Assembly: GCF_023516595.1 (NCBI RefSeq)
Contig: NZ_JAMGBG010000139.1
Location: forward strand, 1-64,000
Source of the DNA: Streptomyces neyagawaensis
GTDB lineage: Bacteria > Actinomycetota > Actinomycetes > Streptomycetales > Streptomycetaceae
Length of the DNA stretch: 64,000 nucleotides
Direction: 5' to 3'
Shown: piece by piece, positions 1 to 7,467 of the stretch
Layout of the letters: every line of letters begins with the position of its first letter
Numbering within the stretch: position 1 is the first letter of the stretch
Position numbers and translations under genes: made by a program
Notes under the pieces: generated by a model
What the model saw: only the letters and a program-made list of their open reading frames with translations
Database searches by the model: none
Told to the model about the DNA's origin: nothing

Positions 1-138
1 CACGACCCGGGGGCCGGGACGGGCGCCGTTGACGAGGATCAGGGGCACCTCGACCGTGGTGGTGCCGAGGTCGGCGGGCAGAACCCCGCGGGTCTTCCGG
101 CCGGGCTCCGCCCGCAGTGTGCCGATGGTCAGAGTCAT
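1..138 (-). CDS. Succinylglutamate desuccinylase/aspartoacylase-like protein, N-terminal fragment
   Basis: This is the first 46 codons of a gene that continues past the left edge. It starts at an ATG (138) preceded by GAGGA at a good distance. The N-terminus contains VEVPLILVNGARPGPRV, the opening beta-strand region of the AstE/AspA zinc deacylase family (M14-like), which hydrolyses N-acyl amino acids or related amides. The zinc-binding residues would lie outside the window, so activity cannot be judged. It follows the flavin oxidase gene by 18 bases on the same strand, so the two are probably cotranscribed and act on the same substrate. The family call is moderately secure; the substrate is unknown. 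Confidence 0.6.
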   Translation of the reverse strand, partial: MTLTIGTLRAEPGRKTRGVLPADLGTTTVEVPLILVNGARPGPRVV

Positions 139-156
139 GGCTGTCCTCGTTGGAGC

Positions 157-1296
157 TCAGGCCGCGGCGCGGCCGATGGTGGATATGAAGTCGATCGGCT
201 GGGCGGTGCCGCCTTGAAGGGCGAGGTCCGCGGCGATGTCGCCCATGGCGGGTGAGACCTTGAAGCCCTGGCCGGAGAAGCCGGCCAGCAGGATGATGTC
301 GTCGCCGCCCGGCAGCGGGCCGACCAGCGGGCGGGTGCTGTCGGTGTAGCCCTCCATGAAGACGGACAGGCGGACCGGGTCGAGGTTCAGGCCGGGCAGG
401 TGGCGGCGCACCGCCGTGGTGAAGCTCTCCAGTTCTTCCGGTGCGACGGTCCGGTTCAACCGGTTGGGGTCGTCCACGGACTGGTGGTGCGGCTGGGGCA
501 GGCCCAGCTTGACGGCCAGGCCGTCCGGGGAGGGGATGCCGTAGAAGGGGGTGTCGCCGCAGCGGATGAAGGCGGGGCGCTCGGCGCCTGCCGGGTGGTC
601 GTCGTGGGGCAGGAACCAGGCGCTGATGGCACGGTGGACGTTCACTTCCCACGGCAGGTCGGGCAGCAGGTCGCCCACCCAGGGGCCCGGCGTGACGACG
701 GCGGCGTCGAAGCGCTCGGTGTCGGTGTCGGTGCGGATCCGCACGCCTCCCCCGGCGACGGGAGTGACTTCCCGCACCGGTGTGTAGCGGCGGATCCGGG
801 CCCCCAGTTCCTCGGCGCGCCGGGCCGCGGTCTGGACCGTCAGCTCGGGGCGGATGAACCCCGCGTGGGAGTCGAGGACCACCAGGTCACCGTCATCGAC
901 GCGGAACTGCGGGAAACGCTTCGTCATCGCCTCGGGGTCGATCACCTCGTGGTCGAGGCCGTGCTCGGCGATGCCGTCCATGACGGTACGTATCTCGGGG
1001 TCGTCGGCCGGCCCCATGACCAGGGCTCCGATCAGCCGGCGCAGTTCCCGCCCGGTCTCCGCCTGCAACTGCTTCCAGAGGGCGTCGGCGTGCCGGACGA
1101 GCGGCACATAGCGGCCGTCGTGGGTCTGCACGCTGCGGAAGACCCGGGTCTCACCGCCTGCGGCACTGCGGTCGTGGCCGGGCGCGAACCGGTCGTAGCC
1201 GACGACCTCGGCGCCGCGGGCGGCCAGCCGCCAGGCGGCCTGGCTGCCCATCGTGCCCACACCGACCACCGCGACGCGCTTCCTCGCAGCTGACAC
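157..1296 (-). CDS. FAD-dependent amine oxidase, sarcosine oxidase/N-methyltryptophan oxidase (SolA) type
   Basis: A 379-residue DAO-fold flavoprotein, close to the usual length of monomeric sarcosine oxidases (about 390). The dinucleotide-binding motif VAVVGVGTMGS is at residues 8-18, and LLAGFSGQGFKVSP near the C-terminus matches the conserved FAD-contact segment. Family members oxidise secondary or N-methyl amino acids to an imine and H2O2. In bacterial monomeric sarcosine oxidase a Cys in a CMYTMTPD-like segment binds FAD covalently; the corresponding stretch here reads VFMEGYTDSTRP, without Cys, so FAD may be bound non-covalently. The GTG start at 1296 is chosen because GGAAGGAAAG lies just upstream; a longer frame from 1407 would run through the operator-like palindromes. 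The real substrate is not evident. Confidence 0.78.
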   Translation of the reverse strand: MSAARKRVAVVGVGTMGSQAAWRLAARGAEVVGYDRFAPGHDRSAAGGETRVFRSVQTHDGRYVPLVRHADALWKQLQAETGRELRRLIGALVMGPADDPEIRTVMDGIAEHGLDHEVIDPEAMTKRFPQFRVDDGDLVVLDSHAGFIRPELTVQTAARRAEELGARIRRYTPVREVTPVAGGGVRIRTDTDTERFDAAVVTPGPWVGDLLPDLPWEVNVHRAISAWFLPHDDHPAGAERPAFIRCGDTPFYGIPSPDGLAVKLGLPQPHHQSVDDPNRLNRTVAPEELESFTTAVRRHLPGLNLDPVRLSVFMEGYTDSTRPLVGPLPGGDDIILLAGFSGQGFKVSPAMGDIAADLALQGGTAQPIDFISTIGRAAA

Positions 1297-1371
1297 AGGA
1301 CTTTCCTTCCGTAGGGCCCAAGGCTCGTAGTCGTCCGGATTCGGGGACCACCCCACATGCGCACTACATCG

Positions 1372-1417
1372 TGCCACTATGTGGCATAGTATGCCATTAT
1401 CTGGCACAGATAATGGC
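1372..1417 (-). promoter_or_regulatory. Overlapping palindromic operator cluster upstream of the amine oxidase gene
   Basis: Three inverted repeats are packed into 46 bases. TGCCAC-TAT-GTGGCA lies at 1372-1386, TGCCA-TTATC-TGGCA at 1392-1406 (20 bases downstream, about two helical turns), and an 11-bp perfect repeat, GCCATTATCTG and its complement around GCA, at 1393-1417. The stretch is AT-richer than its surroundings. The position, 75-120 bases before the oxidase start, is that of a promoter/operator. The half-site TGCCA/TGGCA resembles GntR-type operators, but no regulator gene is adjacent on this side. Confidence 0.6.
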
Positions 1418-1434
1418 CATAACTCGGAGGGGAG

Positions 1435-2142
1435 TCAAGAGGTCACGCGGATGGCCGCGCGACTCGGCCTCACCTGGCCCGCGATCTCGCCGACCACCGG
1501 GGCCAGTTGGGATCGGAGGGTGCCGGCGTGGGGCTGCAGGGAGCCGTCGAAGGCGGCGGAGCCGATGGTGAAGGCGTCGACTCCGGCTGAGGCGAGCGCC
1601 CGTATCTGGTGGGTGCTGGTGATGGAGCCGGCGACGACCAGACGGCCGGTGGTGGCGGCGCGGGCGGCGCGAACCAGGTCGAGGGGGTCGGCATCGATGG
1701 CGCGGTACGCGAGGAGGTCGACGCCGGCGCACCCCGCGGCTTCCGCTCGCCGGCAGTCGTCGGCGATGCGGTCCGGGTCGCCGGCGAGGCGGGTGGGGTG
1801 CCCCAGGGGTTCTCCGGCGAAGGGCAGATAGCCGATGGACGTGCCGTGCAGGACATGGAGGGTCTCCTCGATCCAGGTACCGCCCATCAGCCAGTCGACG
1901 CCGAGTTCGACGGCCGTCCGTACTGAGGCAAGAGCCTGGTCCCGGTGGGTGCTGACGACTTCGAGGTAGGTGGTGGCGCCCATGTCCCTGAGGCGGGTGT
2001 GGAGCTGGGCGAGGGTGTCGGAGTCGACGCCGATGTCCTTGAATCCGATGTGGGTGATGCCGAGGTCCGCGATGGTGTCGACGACCTCGAGGCAGTCGGT
2101 GACGGTGCGGTCGTCGCGGGTGAGCATGAAGATGAAGTCCAT
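1435..2142 (-). CDS. HisA/HisF-like TIM-barrel protein in a sugar-acid catabolic operon
   Basis: A 235-residue predicted (beta/alpha)8 barrel. The C-terminal half has VVAGSITSTHQI and AFTIGSAAFDG, which look like the two phosphate-binding loops of HisA/HisF, thiazole synthase and related barrels. The N-terminus (FIFMLTRDDRTV) and the repeated 'GITHIGFKDIG' and 'GVDWLMGG' strands fit the same fold. It lies 46 bases after the pdxA2-type gene on the same strand, so it probably acts on the phosphorylated product of the kinase/dehydrogenase pair, for example as an aldolase, epimerase or isomerase. The reaction cannot be named from the sequence. Fold confidence is fair; functional confidence is low. 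Confidence 0.55.
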   Translation of the reverse strand: MDFIFMLTRDDRTVTDCLEVVDTIADLGITHIGFKDIGVDSDTLAQLHTRLRDMGATTYLEVVSTHRDQALASVRTAVELGVDWLMGGTWIEETLHVLHGTSIGYLPFAGEPLGHPTRLAGDPDRIADDCRRAEAAGCAGVDLLAYRAIDADPLDLVRAARAATTGRLVVAGSITSTHQIRALASAGVDAFTIGSAAFDGSLQPHAGTLRSQLAPVVGEIAGQVRPSRAAIRVTS

Positions 2143-2188
2143 GGTGTCCTTCGCTTCTCTTGGGTCAGGGCTGAGGTGAGTCCGTGGG

Positions 2189-3178
2189 TCAGGAGCGGTC
2201 CGGTGCCCCGGAGGACAGGCGGTCGGCGTGGGTCAGGGCCGCGAGCAGGCTGGTGTGGTCGGCCGTGCCGAGACCGGCGATGTCGAAGGCGGTGCCGTGG
2301 TCCACGCTGGTGCGGACGAAGGGCAGGCCGATGGTGATGTTGACGCCGTGCTCGATGCCGAGGTACTTGACCGGGATGAGGCCCTGGTCGTGGTACTGGG
2401 CGACCACGGCGTCGAAGGCTCCGGCGCGGGCGCGCATGAAGACGGTGTCGGCGGGCCAGGGTCCACTGGCCCCGATGCCTTCGCTCTGCGCCGCTTCGAC
2501 GGCGGGGGCGATGACGTCCAGGTCCTCGCGGCCGAAAAGGCCGTTCTCCCCCGCGTGAGGGTTGAGGCCGGCGACGGCGATACGGGGGGCGGACAGGCCA
2601 CTGCGCCGTAGCGTGCGGTGGGTGAGGCGAATGATGTCGAGTACGCGGACTGTGGTGATCGCGTCGATCGCGGTGCGCAGCGACTCGTGCACGGTGACCA
2701 GGACGATCCGCAGTTCGTCGGTGGCCATCATCATCGCGTAGTCCGTGGTGCCGGACAGGTCGGCGAGGATCTCGGTGTGCCCCGGGTAGGGGACGCCGGA
2801 CAGGCGCAGCGCTTCCTTGTTGATCGGCGCGGTCACCAGAGCCCGTATCTCGTGGGCCATCGCGAGCTGGATACCGCGGCGGACGTAACGGAAGGAGGCC
2901 GCTCCGGCGCGGGCGTCGAGGGTGCCCCAGGGCAGGTCGGACGGAAGGCCGTCCTCGGCGAGGACGTCCAGCGTGCCGGGCGCGAACTCCGCCTGGTCGA
3001 CCGATGAGATGGGGCGGAGGGCGAGGCGCGTCCCGGCGACCTTGTCGGCGCGCGCGAGGACGTCCATGTCGCCGATGGCGACGACGGGCACGGTACGCCG
3101 AGGGTCGGCGCACGCCCTGAGGGTGATCTCGGGGCCGATTCCGCAGGGGTCGCCCATGGTGATGGCGATCGGGTTCAT
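2189..3178 (-). CDS. PdxA2-type 4-phospho-threonate (hydroxythreonine-4-phosphate) dehydrogenase
   Basis: A 329-residue member of the PdxA family, of normal length. Diagnostic segments are AITMGDPCGIGPE at the N-terminus, ALVTAPINKEAL, PGHTEIL, the metal/phosphate segment GLNPHAGENGLFG, and VAQYHDQGLIPVKYLG followed by GLPFVRTSVDHGTAFDIAG. Classic PdxA serves vitamin B6 synthesis; its paralogues encoded beside DUF1537 kinases (PdxA2/DtnP) oxidise and decarboxylate 4-phospho-D-threonate or erythronate to dihydroxyacetone phosphate. The start ATG (3178) overlaps the TGA of the upstream kinase gene as ATGA, so the two are translationally coupled, which favours the catabolic role. The exact four-carbon acid is inferred, not shown. 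Confidence 0.85.
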   Translation of the reverse strand: MNPIAITMGDPCGIGPEITLRACADPRRTVPVVAIGDMDVLARADKVAGTRLALRPISSVDQAEFAPGTLDVLAEDGLPSDLPWGTLDARAGAASFRYVRRGIQLAMAHEIRALVTAPINKEALRLSGVPYPGHTEILADLSGTTDYAMMMATDELRIVLVTVHESLRTAIDAITTVRVLDIIRLTHRTLRRSGLSAPRIAVAGLNPHAGENGLFGREDLDVIAPAVEAAQSEGIGASGPWPADTVFMRARAGAFDAVVAQYHDQGLIPVKYLGIEHGVNITIGLPFVRTSVDHGTAFDIAGLGTADHTSLLAALTHADRLSSGAPDRS

Positions 3179-4368
3179 GCGTGCTCTCCTGGGGCGGGAC
3201 GATGTCGGATGAGGTGGCACAGGCGCAGGAGCATGGCGTCGTCACCGAAGCCGCCCGCCTTGATCAGCACGGGAAGAGGGAGACGGCCGGTCAGGGATCC
3301 GCGGACGACGCCGGGTTCGGGTTCGTCGATCAGGTCGATGCCGGTGGCGCCGAGGGGGCGGAGGACGGTGGTGGCCGTTTCTCCCCCGGTGATGACGAGT
3401 GCGTCGACCGTGTGGTCCTCGGCCAGCGCCTCGACGACGGCGGCCTGGGAGCGGGCGAGTGCCTGGGCGGTCTGTGGTGTGTGGCGTTCACCAGGTGTCC
3501 GCAAGGTGAGAACGGGGGCCGTCAGACCGCGCAACGTCTCCACGGCGGGGGCCGGATCGACGCCGACGGTGACGCCTTGGACGTCCACGCTGCCGTGCAG
3601 CCTGCCCAACTGCCGTCGGGTCGCGGGGTTGGTGCTGCCGACCACGACCAGTGGACGTGCGGCCGGGACGGGCGGTGACGCAGCGGTGCCCGTGGCGCGT
3701 GCGCACCTTCGGGCCAGGGCGGCCGCCAGACCCGGGGAGCCGACCCACAGCACTTCGTCGAGCCGCGGCACCGCTGCCACCAGACGGTCGAGGTCGCCGT
3801 CCTCGGTGGCGGAGCAGACGATCAGATCGCCGTTCCCGATCAGTTCGGGCAACTCGGCTGCCCGGTCCGGCCGTCCGAGCACGGCCTCCGGGAACAGCGT
3901 GGCCAGGTCCGAGCACCGCACGGGGTGCGCCGGGTCGCGGGCGTAGTCGCTCTCGTGGACCGGTACGCCCCGTACGTACTGGACGCCCTCCACCGTCACC
4001 CTGCCCTCCGCGGGGAAGGCCGGAGCCATGACGACGGCCCGCCGCCCCGACCCCGCCCATGCCGCCCTGACCTCTGCCGCGACATGACCGCGCAGGGTGG
4101 AATCCACCGTCTTGAACAGCAACCCGGAGCCGGCGAACAGGCCGGCCGCCTGCCGGGTACGGGAAGCGGCGGCCTCCTCGTCCAGCATCCGGCTCCCGAG
4201 GTCGACCGCGGTCACACCCACGGCGTGCCCCGGCAGTCTCGCCGGGGTGCTGAGCAGGATCCGGGCGCCGTGACCAGCCCGGCGGAACGGCGCGGCACCG
4301 TCCCCCGCACTGGTGAGGTCGTCCGCCAGGATGGCGATCCCCCGCCGCACGTCATCGCGGAACGTCAT
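3175..4368 (-). CDS. Four-carbon acid sugar kinase (DUF1537 family)
   Basis: A 397-residue protein with the two-domain DUF1537 layout. The N-terminal sugar-binding domain has ILADDLTSAGD at residues 13-23 and FKTVDSTLRG near residue 85. The C-terminal nucleotide-binding domain has VVVGSTNPATRRQ, ALVITGGETATTVLR and LIKAGGFGDDAM, the usual phosphate-binding loops. Family members (DtnK, OtnK, LtnD-associated kinases) phosphorylate threonate, erythronate or 3-oxo derivatives at C4. It is the first gene of a minus-strand operon leading into the PdxA2 gene with an ATGA overlap and is transcribed divergently from a LysR gene, a common regulator-target arrangement. The family is secure; the substrate is inferred. 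Confidence 0.87.
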   Translation of the reverse strand: MTFRDDVRRGIAILADDLTSAGDGAAPFRRAGHGARILLSTPARLPGHAVGVTAVDLGSRMLDEEAAASRTRQAAGLFAGSGLLFKTVDSTLRGHVAAEVRAAWAGSGRRAVVMAPAFPAEGRVTVEGVQYVRGVPVHESDYARDPAHPVRCSDLATLFPEAVLGRPDRAAELPELIGNGDLIVCSATEDGDLDRLVAAVPRLDEVLWVGSPGLAAALARRCARATGTAASPPVPAARPLVVVGSTNPATRRQLGRLHGSVDVQGVTVGVDPAPAVETLRGLTAPVLTLRTPGERHTPQTAQALARSQAAVVEALAEDHTVDALVITGGETATTVLRPLGATGIDLIDEPEPGVVRGSLTGRLPLPVLIKAGGFGDDAMLLRLCHLIRHRPAPGEHA

Positions 4369-4450
4369 GCCCCACCTCTCGGAAATCCGGCCTTCTCTGT
4401 GAACGGATCAATGGTCACGCAGCCGAATGACCAGGACAAACCATTCCTTC

Positions 4451-4479
4451 TCACATGACCTGTGAGTAAAATTCACTCA
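4451..4479. promoter_or_regulatory. LysR-type operator candidates between the kinase operon and the LysR gene
   Basis: Two adjoining inverted repeats sit directly at the LysR start: TCACA-TGACC-TGTGA (4451-4465) and TGAGT-AAAATTC-ACTCA (4463-4479). The local AT content is high for this genome. The second repeat runs into the ATG of the regulator, which suggests autoregulation and possibly a leaderless transcript, since no Shine-Dalgarno sequence is visible. Binding is inferred from symmetry and position only. Confidence 0.5.
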
Positions 4480-5381
4480 TGCGATGGTCGGCCCTTCCCC
4501 CTCTGAACACGCTGCTGCCGTTCGAGGCCACCGTCCGGCACGCGAGCATGACCGCGGCCGCGCGGGAACTCCATGTCACGCACGGCGCGGTGAGCCGACA
4601 GATCCAGAACCTGGAGCGGTCCCTCGGCACGTCACTGTTCGAGCGCCGCACCCGCGCCCTGCACCCGACCCCTCAGGCCCGTCAGCTGGCGGCCGTCGTC
4701 CGGGACGCGCTCGATCAGATCGACGCGGCAGCCCGGCAGATCGCACCCCACGCACCGGCAGGACCACTCACCCTGTCGTGCGAGCCCACGCTCCTGATGC
4801 GATGGCTCATTCCCCGGCTCCCCGATCTGGCGGCGAAGGTGCCGGACGTCGCCGTCCATCTGTCCGCGGGCGGCGGCCCTGTCTTCTTCGAGCGGGACGA
4901 CATCGACCTCGCGATCCGCCGGGACGACTTCCCGTTCCCCGAAGAGGCAAGCCGGACCCGCCTGTTCGCCGAGCGCATCGGCCCCGTCTGCCGACCCGAT
5001 CTGGCGGCTGGCCTGACCGACGCCGCCGGAGTGTCGCAGGTGACTCTTCTGCACACCGGCACACGACCGCAGGCGTGGGACGACTGGCGGCGTATCACCG
5101 GCTTGCAAGCGGAGTCCGCCTCCCAGCAGACCCTGGAGCACTTCTACCTGACCCTCCAGGCCGCCGCGGCCGGAGTCGGGGTCGCCATCGCCCCGTATGC
5201 CGTCGCCCGCGACGACCTGGAGCGAGGTCAACTCGTCGCACCCTTCGGTTTCGTCCCCGACGGCACCAGCTACCACCTCCTCGGCCGTCCGTCACTCGAA
5301 CAGGACGAACGCGTCCGCCGACTGACGGCATGGCTGCGGACCAGGACGAGCCGGCTCGACGACGACTCCGAACGGGCGTGA
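4479..5381 (+). CDS. LysR-family transcriptional regulator (GcvA-like)
   Basis: A 300-residue LysR-type regulator. The N-terminal winged helix-turn-helix spans about residues 6-65 (LNTLLPFEATVRHASMTAAA, then HGAVSRQIQNLE and LFERRTRALHPT). The remainder is the periplasmic-binding-like effector domain, typified by LSCEPTLLMRWLIPRLP, a signature of the GcvA/AmpR-like branch. It is divergent from the kinase/PdxA2 operon with a 110-base spacer holding two palindromes, so it most likely controls that operon in response to a pathway metabolite. The ATG at 4479 has no obvious ribosome-binding site, and a leaderless transcript is possible. The effector is unknown. Confidence 0.88.
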   Translation: MRWSALPPLNTLLPFEATVRHASMTAAARELHVTHGAVSRQIQNLERSLGTSLFERRTRALHPTPQARQLAAVVRDALDQIDAAARQIAPHAPAGPLTLSCEPTLLMRWLIPRLPDLAAKVPDVAVHLSAGGGPVFFERDDIDLAIRRDDFPFPEEASRTRLFAERIGPVCRPDLAAGLTDAAGVSQVTLLHTGTRPQAWDDWRRITGLQAESASQQTLEHFYLTLQAAAAGVGVAIAPYAVARDDLERGQLVAPFGFVPDGTSYHLLGRPSLEQDERVRRLTAWLRTRTSRLDDDSERA

Positions 5382-5422
5382 CCGCTGGGCTTCCGCACGT
5401 CGTCCATGACGACCAGCACATG

Positions 5423-5464
5423 CTTGATTGACTCAAGTAAGCCTTTATGCTTGCCTGACTCAAG
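5423..5464 (+). promoter_or_regulatory. Tandem CTTG-NN-TGACTCAAG operator-like sites upstream of the SDR gene
   Basis: Two near-identical 15-base sites, CTTGATTGACTCAAG (5423-5437) and CTTGCCTGACTCAAG (5450-5464), differ at two positions and are spaced 27 bases apart. Each is itself an inverted repeat with CTTG/CAAG ends. They precede the SDR start by about 85-125 bases. Paired palindromes like this are typical of TetR, MarR or HxlR-type repressors, but no such gene adjoins. Confidence 0.55.
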
Positions 5465-5547
5465 CAAGGCGGTAGCCGTCGGTACCGGGAGCACCGCACA
5501 GCCCTCCCCCGGCCGGCCGTTCCACCCGACGAAAGAGGACACAGTCG

Positions 5548-6324
5548 ATGAGCTCGATGAACAGTCCCGGTCTGGACGGCCGAGGTGTCGTCGTCACGGG
5601 TGCCGGTTCCGGCATCGGGCGCGCCGCCGCCCTGAAGTTCGCCGCGGCCGGCGCGAAGGTCCTGGTCGCGGACCTCGCCGAGGAGGCCGCCATGGAGACG
5701 GTCGACACGATCGGGAGGGCCGGCGGCACTGCGCTCGCGGTCGTGGGCGACCTCAGTGAGCAGGCGGTCGTGGACCGGGTCGTCGCCACGGCCGTCGACT
5801 CCTTCGGCGGGCTGGACGTGCTCGTGAACAACGCCGGGATCATGGACCGGATGTCCGCCCTCGGCGATGTCGACGACGCCGAGTGGGAGCGGGTCATCAG
5901 GGTCAACCTGACCGCCCCGTTCCTGCTGACCCGGGCCGCGCTGCCGCACATGTTGAAGGCGGAGAAGGGCGCGATCGTGTTCACCGCCTCCGAGGCGGGC
6001 CTGCGGGGCAGCGCGGCGGGCGCCGCCTACACCGCGTCCAAGCACGGTGTGGTCGGCCTGGTGAAGAGCCTGTCGGTCATGTACCGCAAGCAGGGCATCC
6101 GGGCCAACGCCATAGCCCCCGGCCCGACCATGACCAACATCAAGGTCGACGCCGACCAGCAGGCGCACGGCCCAGCGATCGTCGGCGGCCTGATCGGCGC
6201 CACCATCGGCCGCCTCGGCACCGCCGAGGAGCAGGCGGACACGATCCTCTTCCTCGCCTCCGACGCCGCCGCCTTCGTCAACGGTGTGGTCCTGCCCGTG
6301 GACGACGCATGGTCCGCCGTTTGA
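5548..6324 (+). CDS. Short-chain dehydrogenase/reductase (FabG-like SDR)
   Basis: A 258-residue classical SDR. The cofactor motif TGAGSGIG is near residue 17, NNAGIM near residue 95, and the catalytic YTASK near residue 158, with the preceding Ser in VFTASEAG. The acidic residue at the end of the second beta-strand (VLVADLAEE) suggests NAD(H) preference. The GAGGA at 5535-5539 supports the ATG at 5548. It stands alone between the LysR gene and a convergent deacetylase, and tandem operator-like palindromes precede it, so it is probably induced by a specific compound. The substrate cannot be deduced; these enzymes oxidise or reduce hydroxyl/keto groups in many pathways. Confidence 0.85.
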   Translation: MSSMNSPGLDGRGVVVTGAGSGIGRAAALKFAAAGAKVLVADLAEEAAMETVDTIGRAGGTALAVVGDLSEQAVVDRVVATAVDSFGGLDVLVNNAGIMDRMSALGDVDDAEWERVIRVNLTAPFLLTRAALPHMLKAEKGAIVFTASEAGLRGSAAGAAYTASKHGVVGLVKSLSVMYRKQGIRANAIAPGPTMTNIKVDADQQAHGPAIVGGLIGATIGRLGTAEEQADTILFLASDAAAFVNGVVLPVDDAWSAV

Positions 6325-6471
6325 CGACCCTCGGCAAGAAGGGGGCAAGGGACATGACGTCAATCTCCAGAGCAACATCAACAAGGCCCGGGAGGCCGAC
6401 TCCAGAGACGCGAGCGCGATCCCCGCGTTCTGAAGCCGGCCGCCCTGAGCGGACCCGAGCCGGCCAGAGCC

Positions 6472-6508
6472 GCCCCCGGCGGGACATCCCCCCTGTCCCG
6501 CCGGGGGC
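6472..6508. terminator. Strong hairpin between convergent SDR and deacetylase genes
   Basis: A perfect 15-bp stem (6472-6486 paired with 6494-6508) closes a seven-base loop and is followed on the plus strand by TTTCG. It lies about 150 bases after the SDR stop and 60 bases after the end of the convergent deacetylase, so it can stop transcription from both sides. The 147 bases between the SDR stop and this hairpin hold no convincing gene. Confidence 0.75.
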
Positions 6509-6567
6509 TTTCGCGTACTCGAAAGCCCCGGACGCGCGCCGTGTCGACGTCTCGCGCCCCAGACCGG

Positions 6568-7344
6568 TCACTTGTAGATCTTGCCGGGCTCGACCTTGGC
6601 CGGGGCGAGCAGTTGGGGGACGGTCACGAAGGTGTAGCCCCGGTCGCCGAGCGCCTTCAGGATGGCGGGCATGGCCGGCACCGTACCCTTGTGCAGGGGG
6701 TGGAGCAGGATGATCCCGTCGCGGTCGGCGCCGTCGAGCACGCGCTCGGTGATCAGCGCGGGGTCGTCCGTCTCGTAGTCCTTCGCGGTCACCGTCCACA
6801 GCACCTGCGCCATCCTCAGTTCCGCCGAGATCCTGGAGACGCGGTCGTCGGTGCGACCCTGGGGCGGGCGCATCAGTGTCGGCTCGCGACCGGTGAGCTC
6901 TGCGACGGCCCGAGTGGTGCGGCGCAGTTCGTCGCGGATCTGCCCATCGGAGACGTCGGTCAGCACCGCGTGGGTCCAGGTGTGGTTCCCGATCTCGTGG
7001 CCCTCCTCGGCGATCCGCCGCACCACGTCCGGGCACGTGTGGATGCGCCGGCCTTCGAGGAAGAACGTCGACGGCGCCTTGTACTGCTTCAGGAGGTCCA
7101 GCAGTCGGGCGGTGGGTTCGCCCGGGTTGCCGTCGAAGGTGAGCGCGACGCACTTCGCCTTCCGGCAGTCCACCTGCCCCGACGGTGCGCCCGCCGCGGA
7201 CGCGGCCCGCGACCGTTCCTCGCGCGGGGAGAGCGTGTCCATCCTGTTCGCCCGGACGACCAGGACGACGGTCACTGTCACGACAGCGACCACGGCCAAG
7301 GTCAGGAATATGAGTAATCGAGGACGCCTTCTCAAGATCTTCAC
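6568..7344 (-). CDS. Membrane-anchored polysaccharide deacetylase with altered metal motif
   Basis: A 258-residue NodB-fold protein with an uncleaved signal-anchor segment at about residues 10-30 (LLIFLTLAVVAVVTV). NodB motifs are visible in order: LTFDGNPGE (motif 1), HEIGNHTWTH (motif 2), MRPPQGRTDD (motif 3), WTVTAKDYE (motif 4) and ILLHPL (motif 5). In active carbohydrate esterase family 4 enzymes motif 1 is TFDDGP; here the second, metal-binding Asp is Gly, while the catalytic Asp and both His remain. Metal binding may therefore differ. The likely target is cell-wall glycan or chitin-like N-acetyl or O-acetyl groups outside the membrane. It is followed by a strong hairpin. Confidence 0.8.
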   Translation of the reverse strand: MKILRRRPRLLIFLTLAVVAVVTVTVVLVVRANRMDTLSPREERSRAASAAGAPSGQVDCRKAKCVALTFDGNPGEPTARLLDLLKQYKAPSTFFLEGRRIHTCPDVVRRIAEEGHEIGNHTWTHAVLTDVSDGQIRDELRRTTRAVAELTGREPTLMRPPQGRTDDRVSRISAELRMAQVLWTVTAKDYETDDPALITERVLDGADRDGIILLHPLHKGTVPAMPAILKALGDRGYTFVTVPQLLAPAKVEPGKIYK

Positions 7345-7467
7345 ATCAGAGAGAAGGGGTCAGCACGCGACGGGTTGCCCGGCGGTGTCGACAGTGAGGC
7401 AGGACACGTTCCGCGGGGCGCGTATCACGCGGGGTGCGGCTCCACCGGACCGTTCCGCCTCCGCGGT

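Noticed and set aside
6325..6470. A short frame after the SDR that encodes a plausible acidic peptide end
   Set aside because: No start codon with a ribosome-binding site precedes it and it ends before the terminator hairpin. It may be a remnant, but there is no support.
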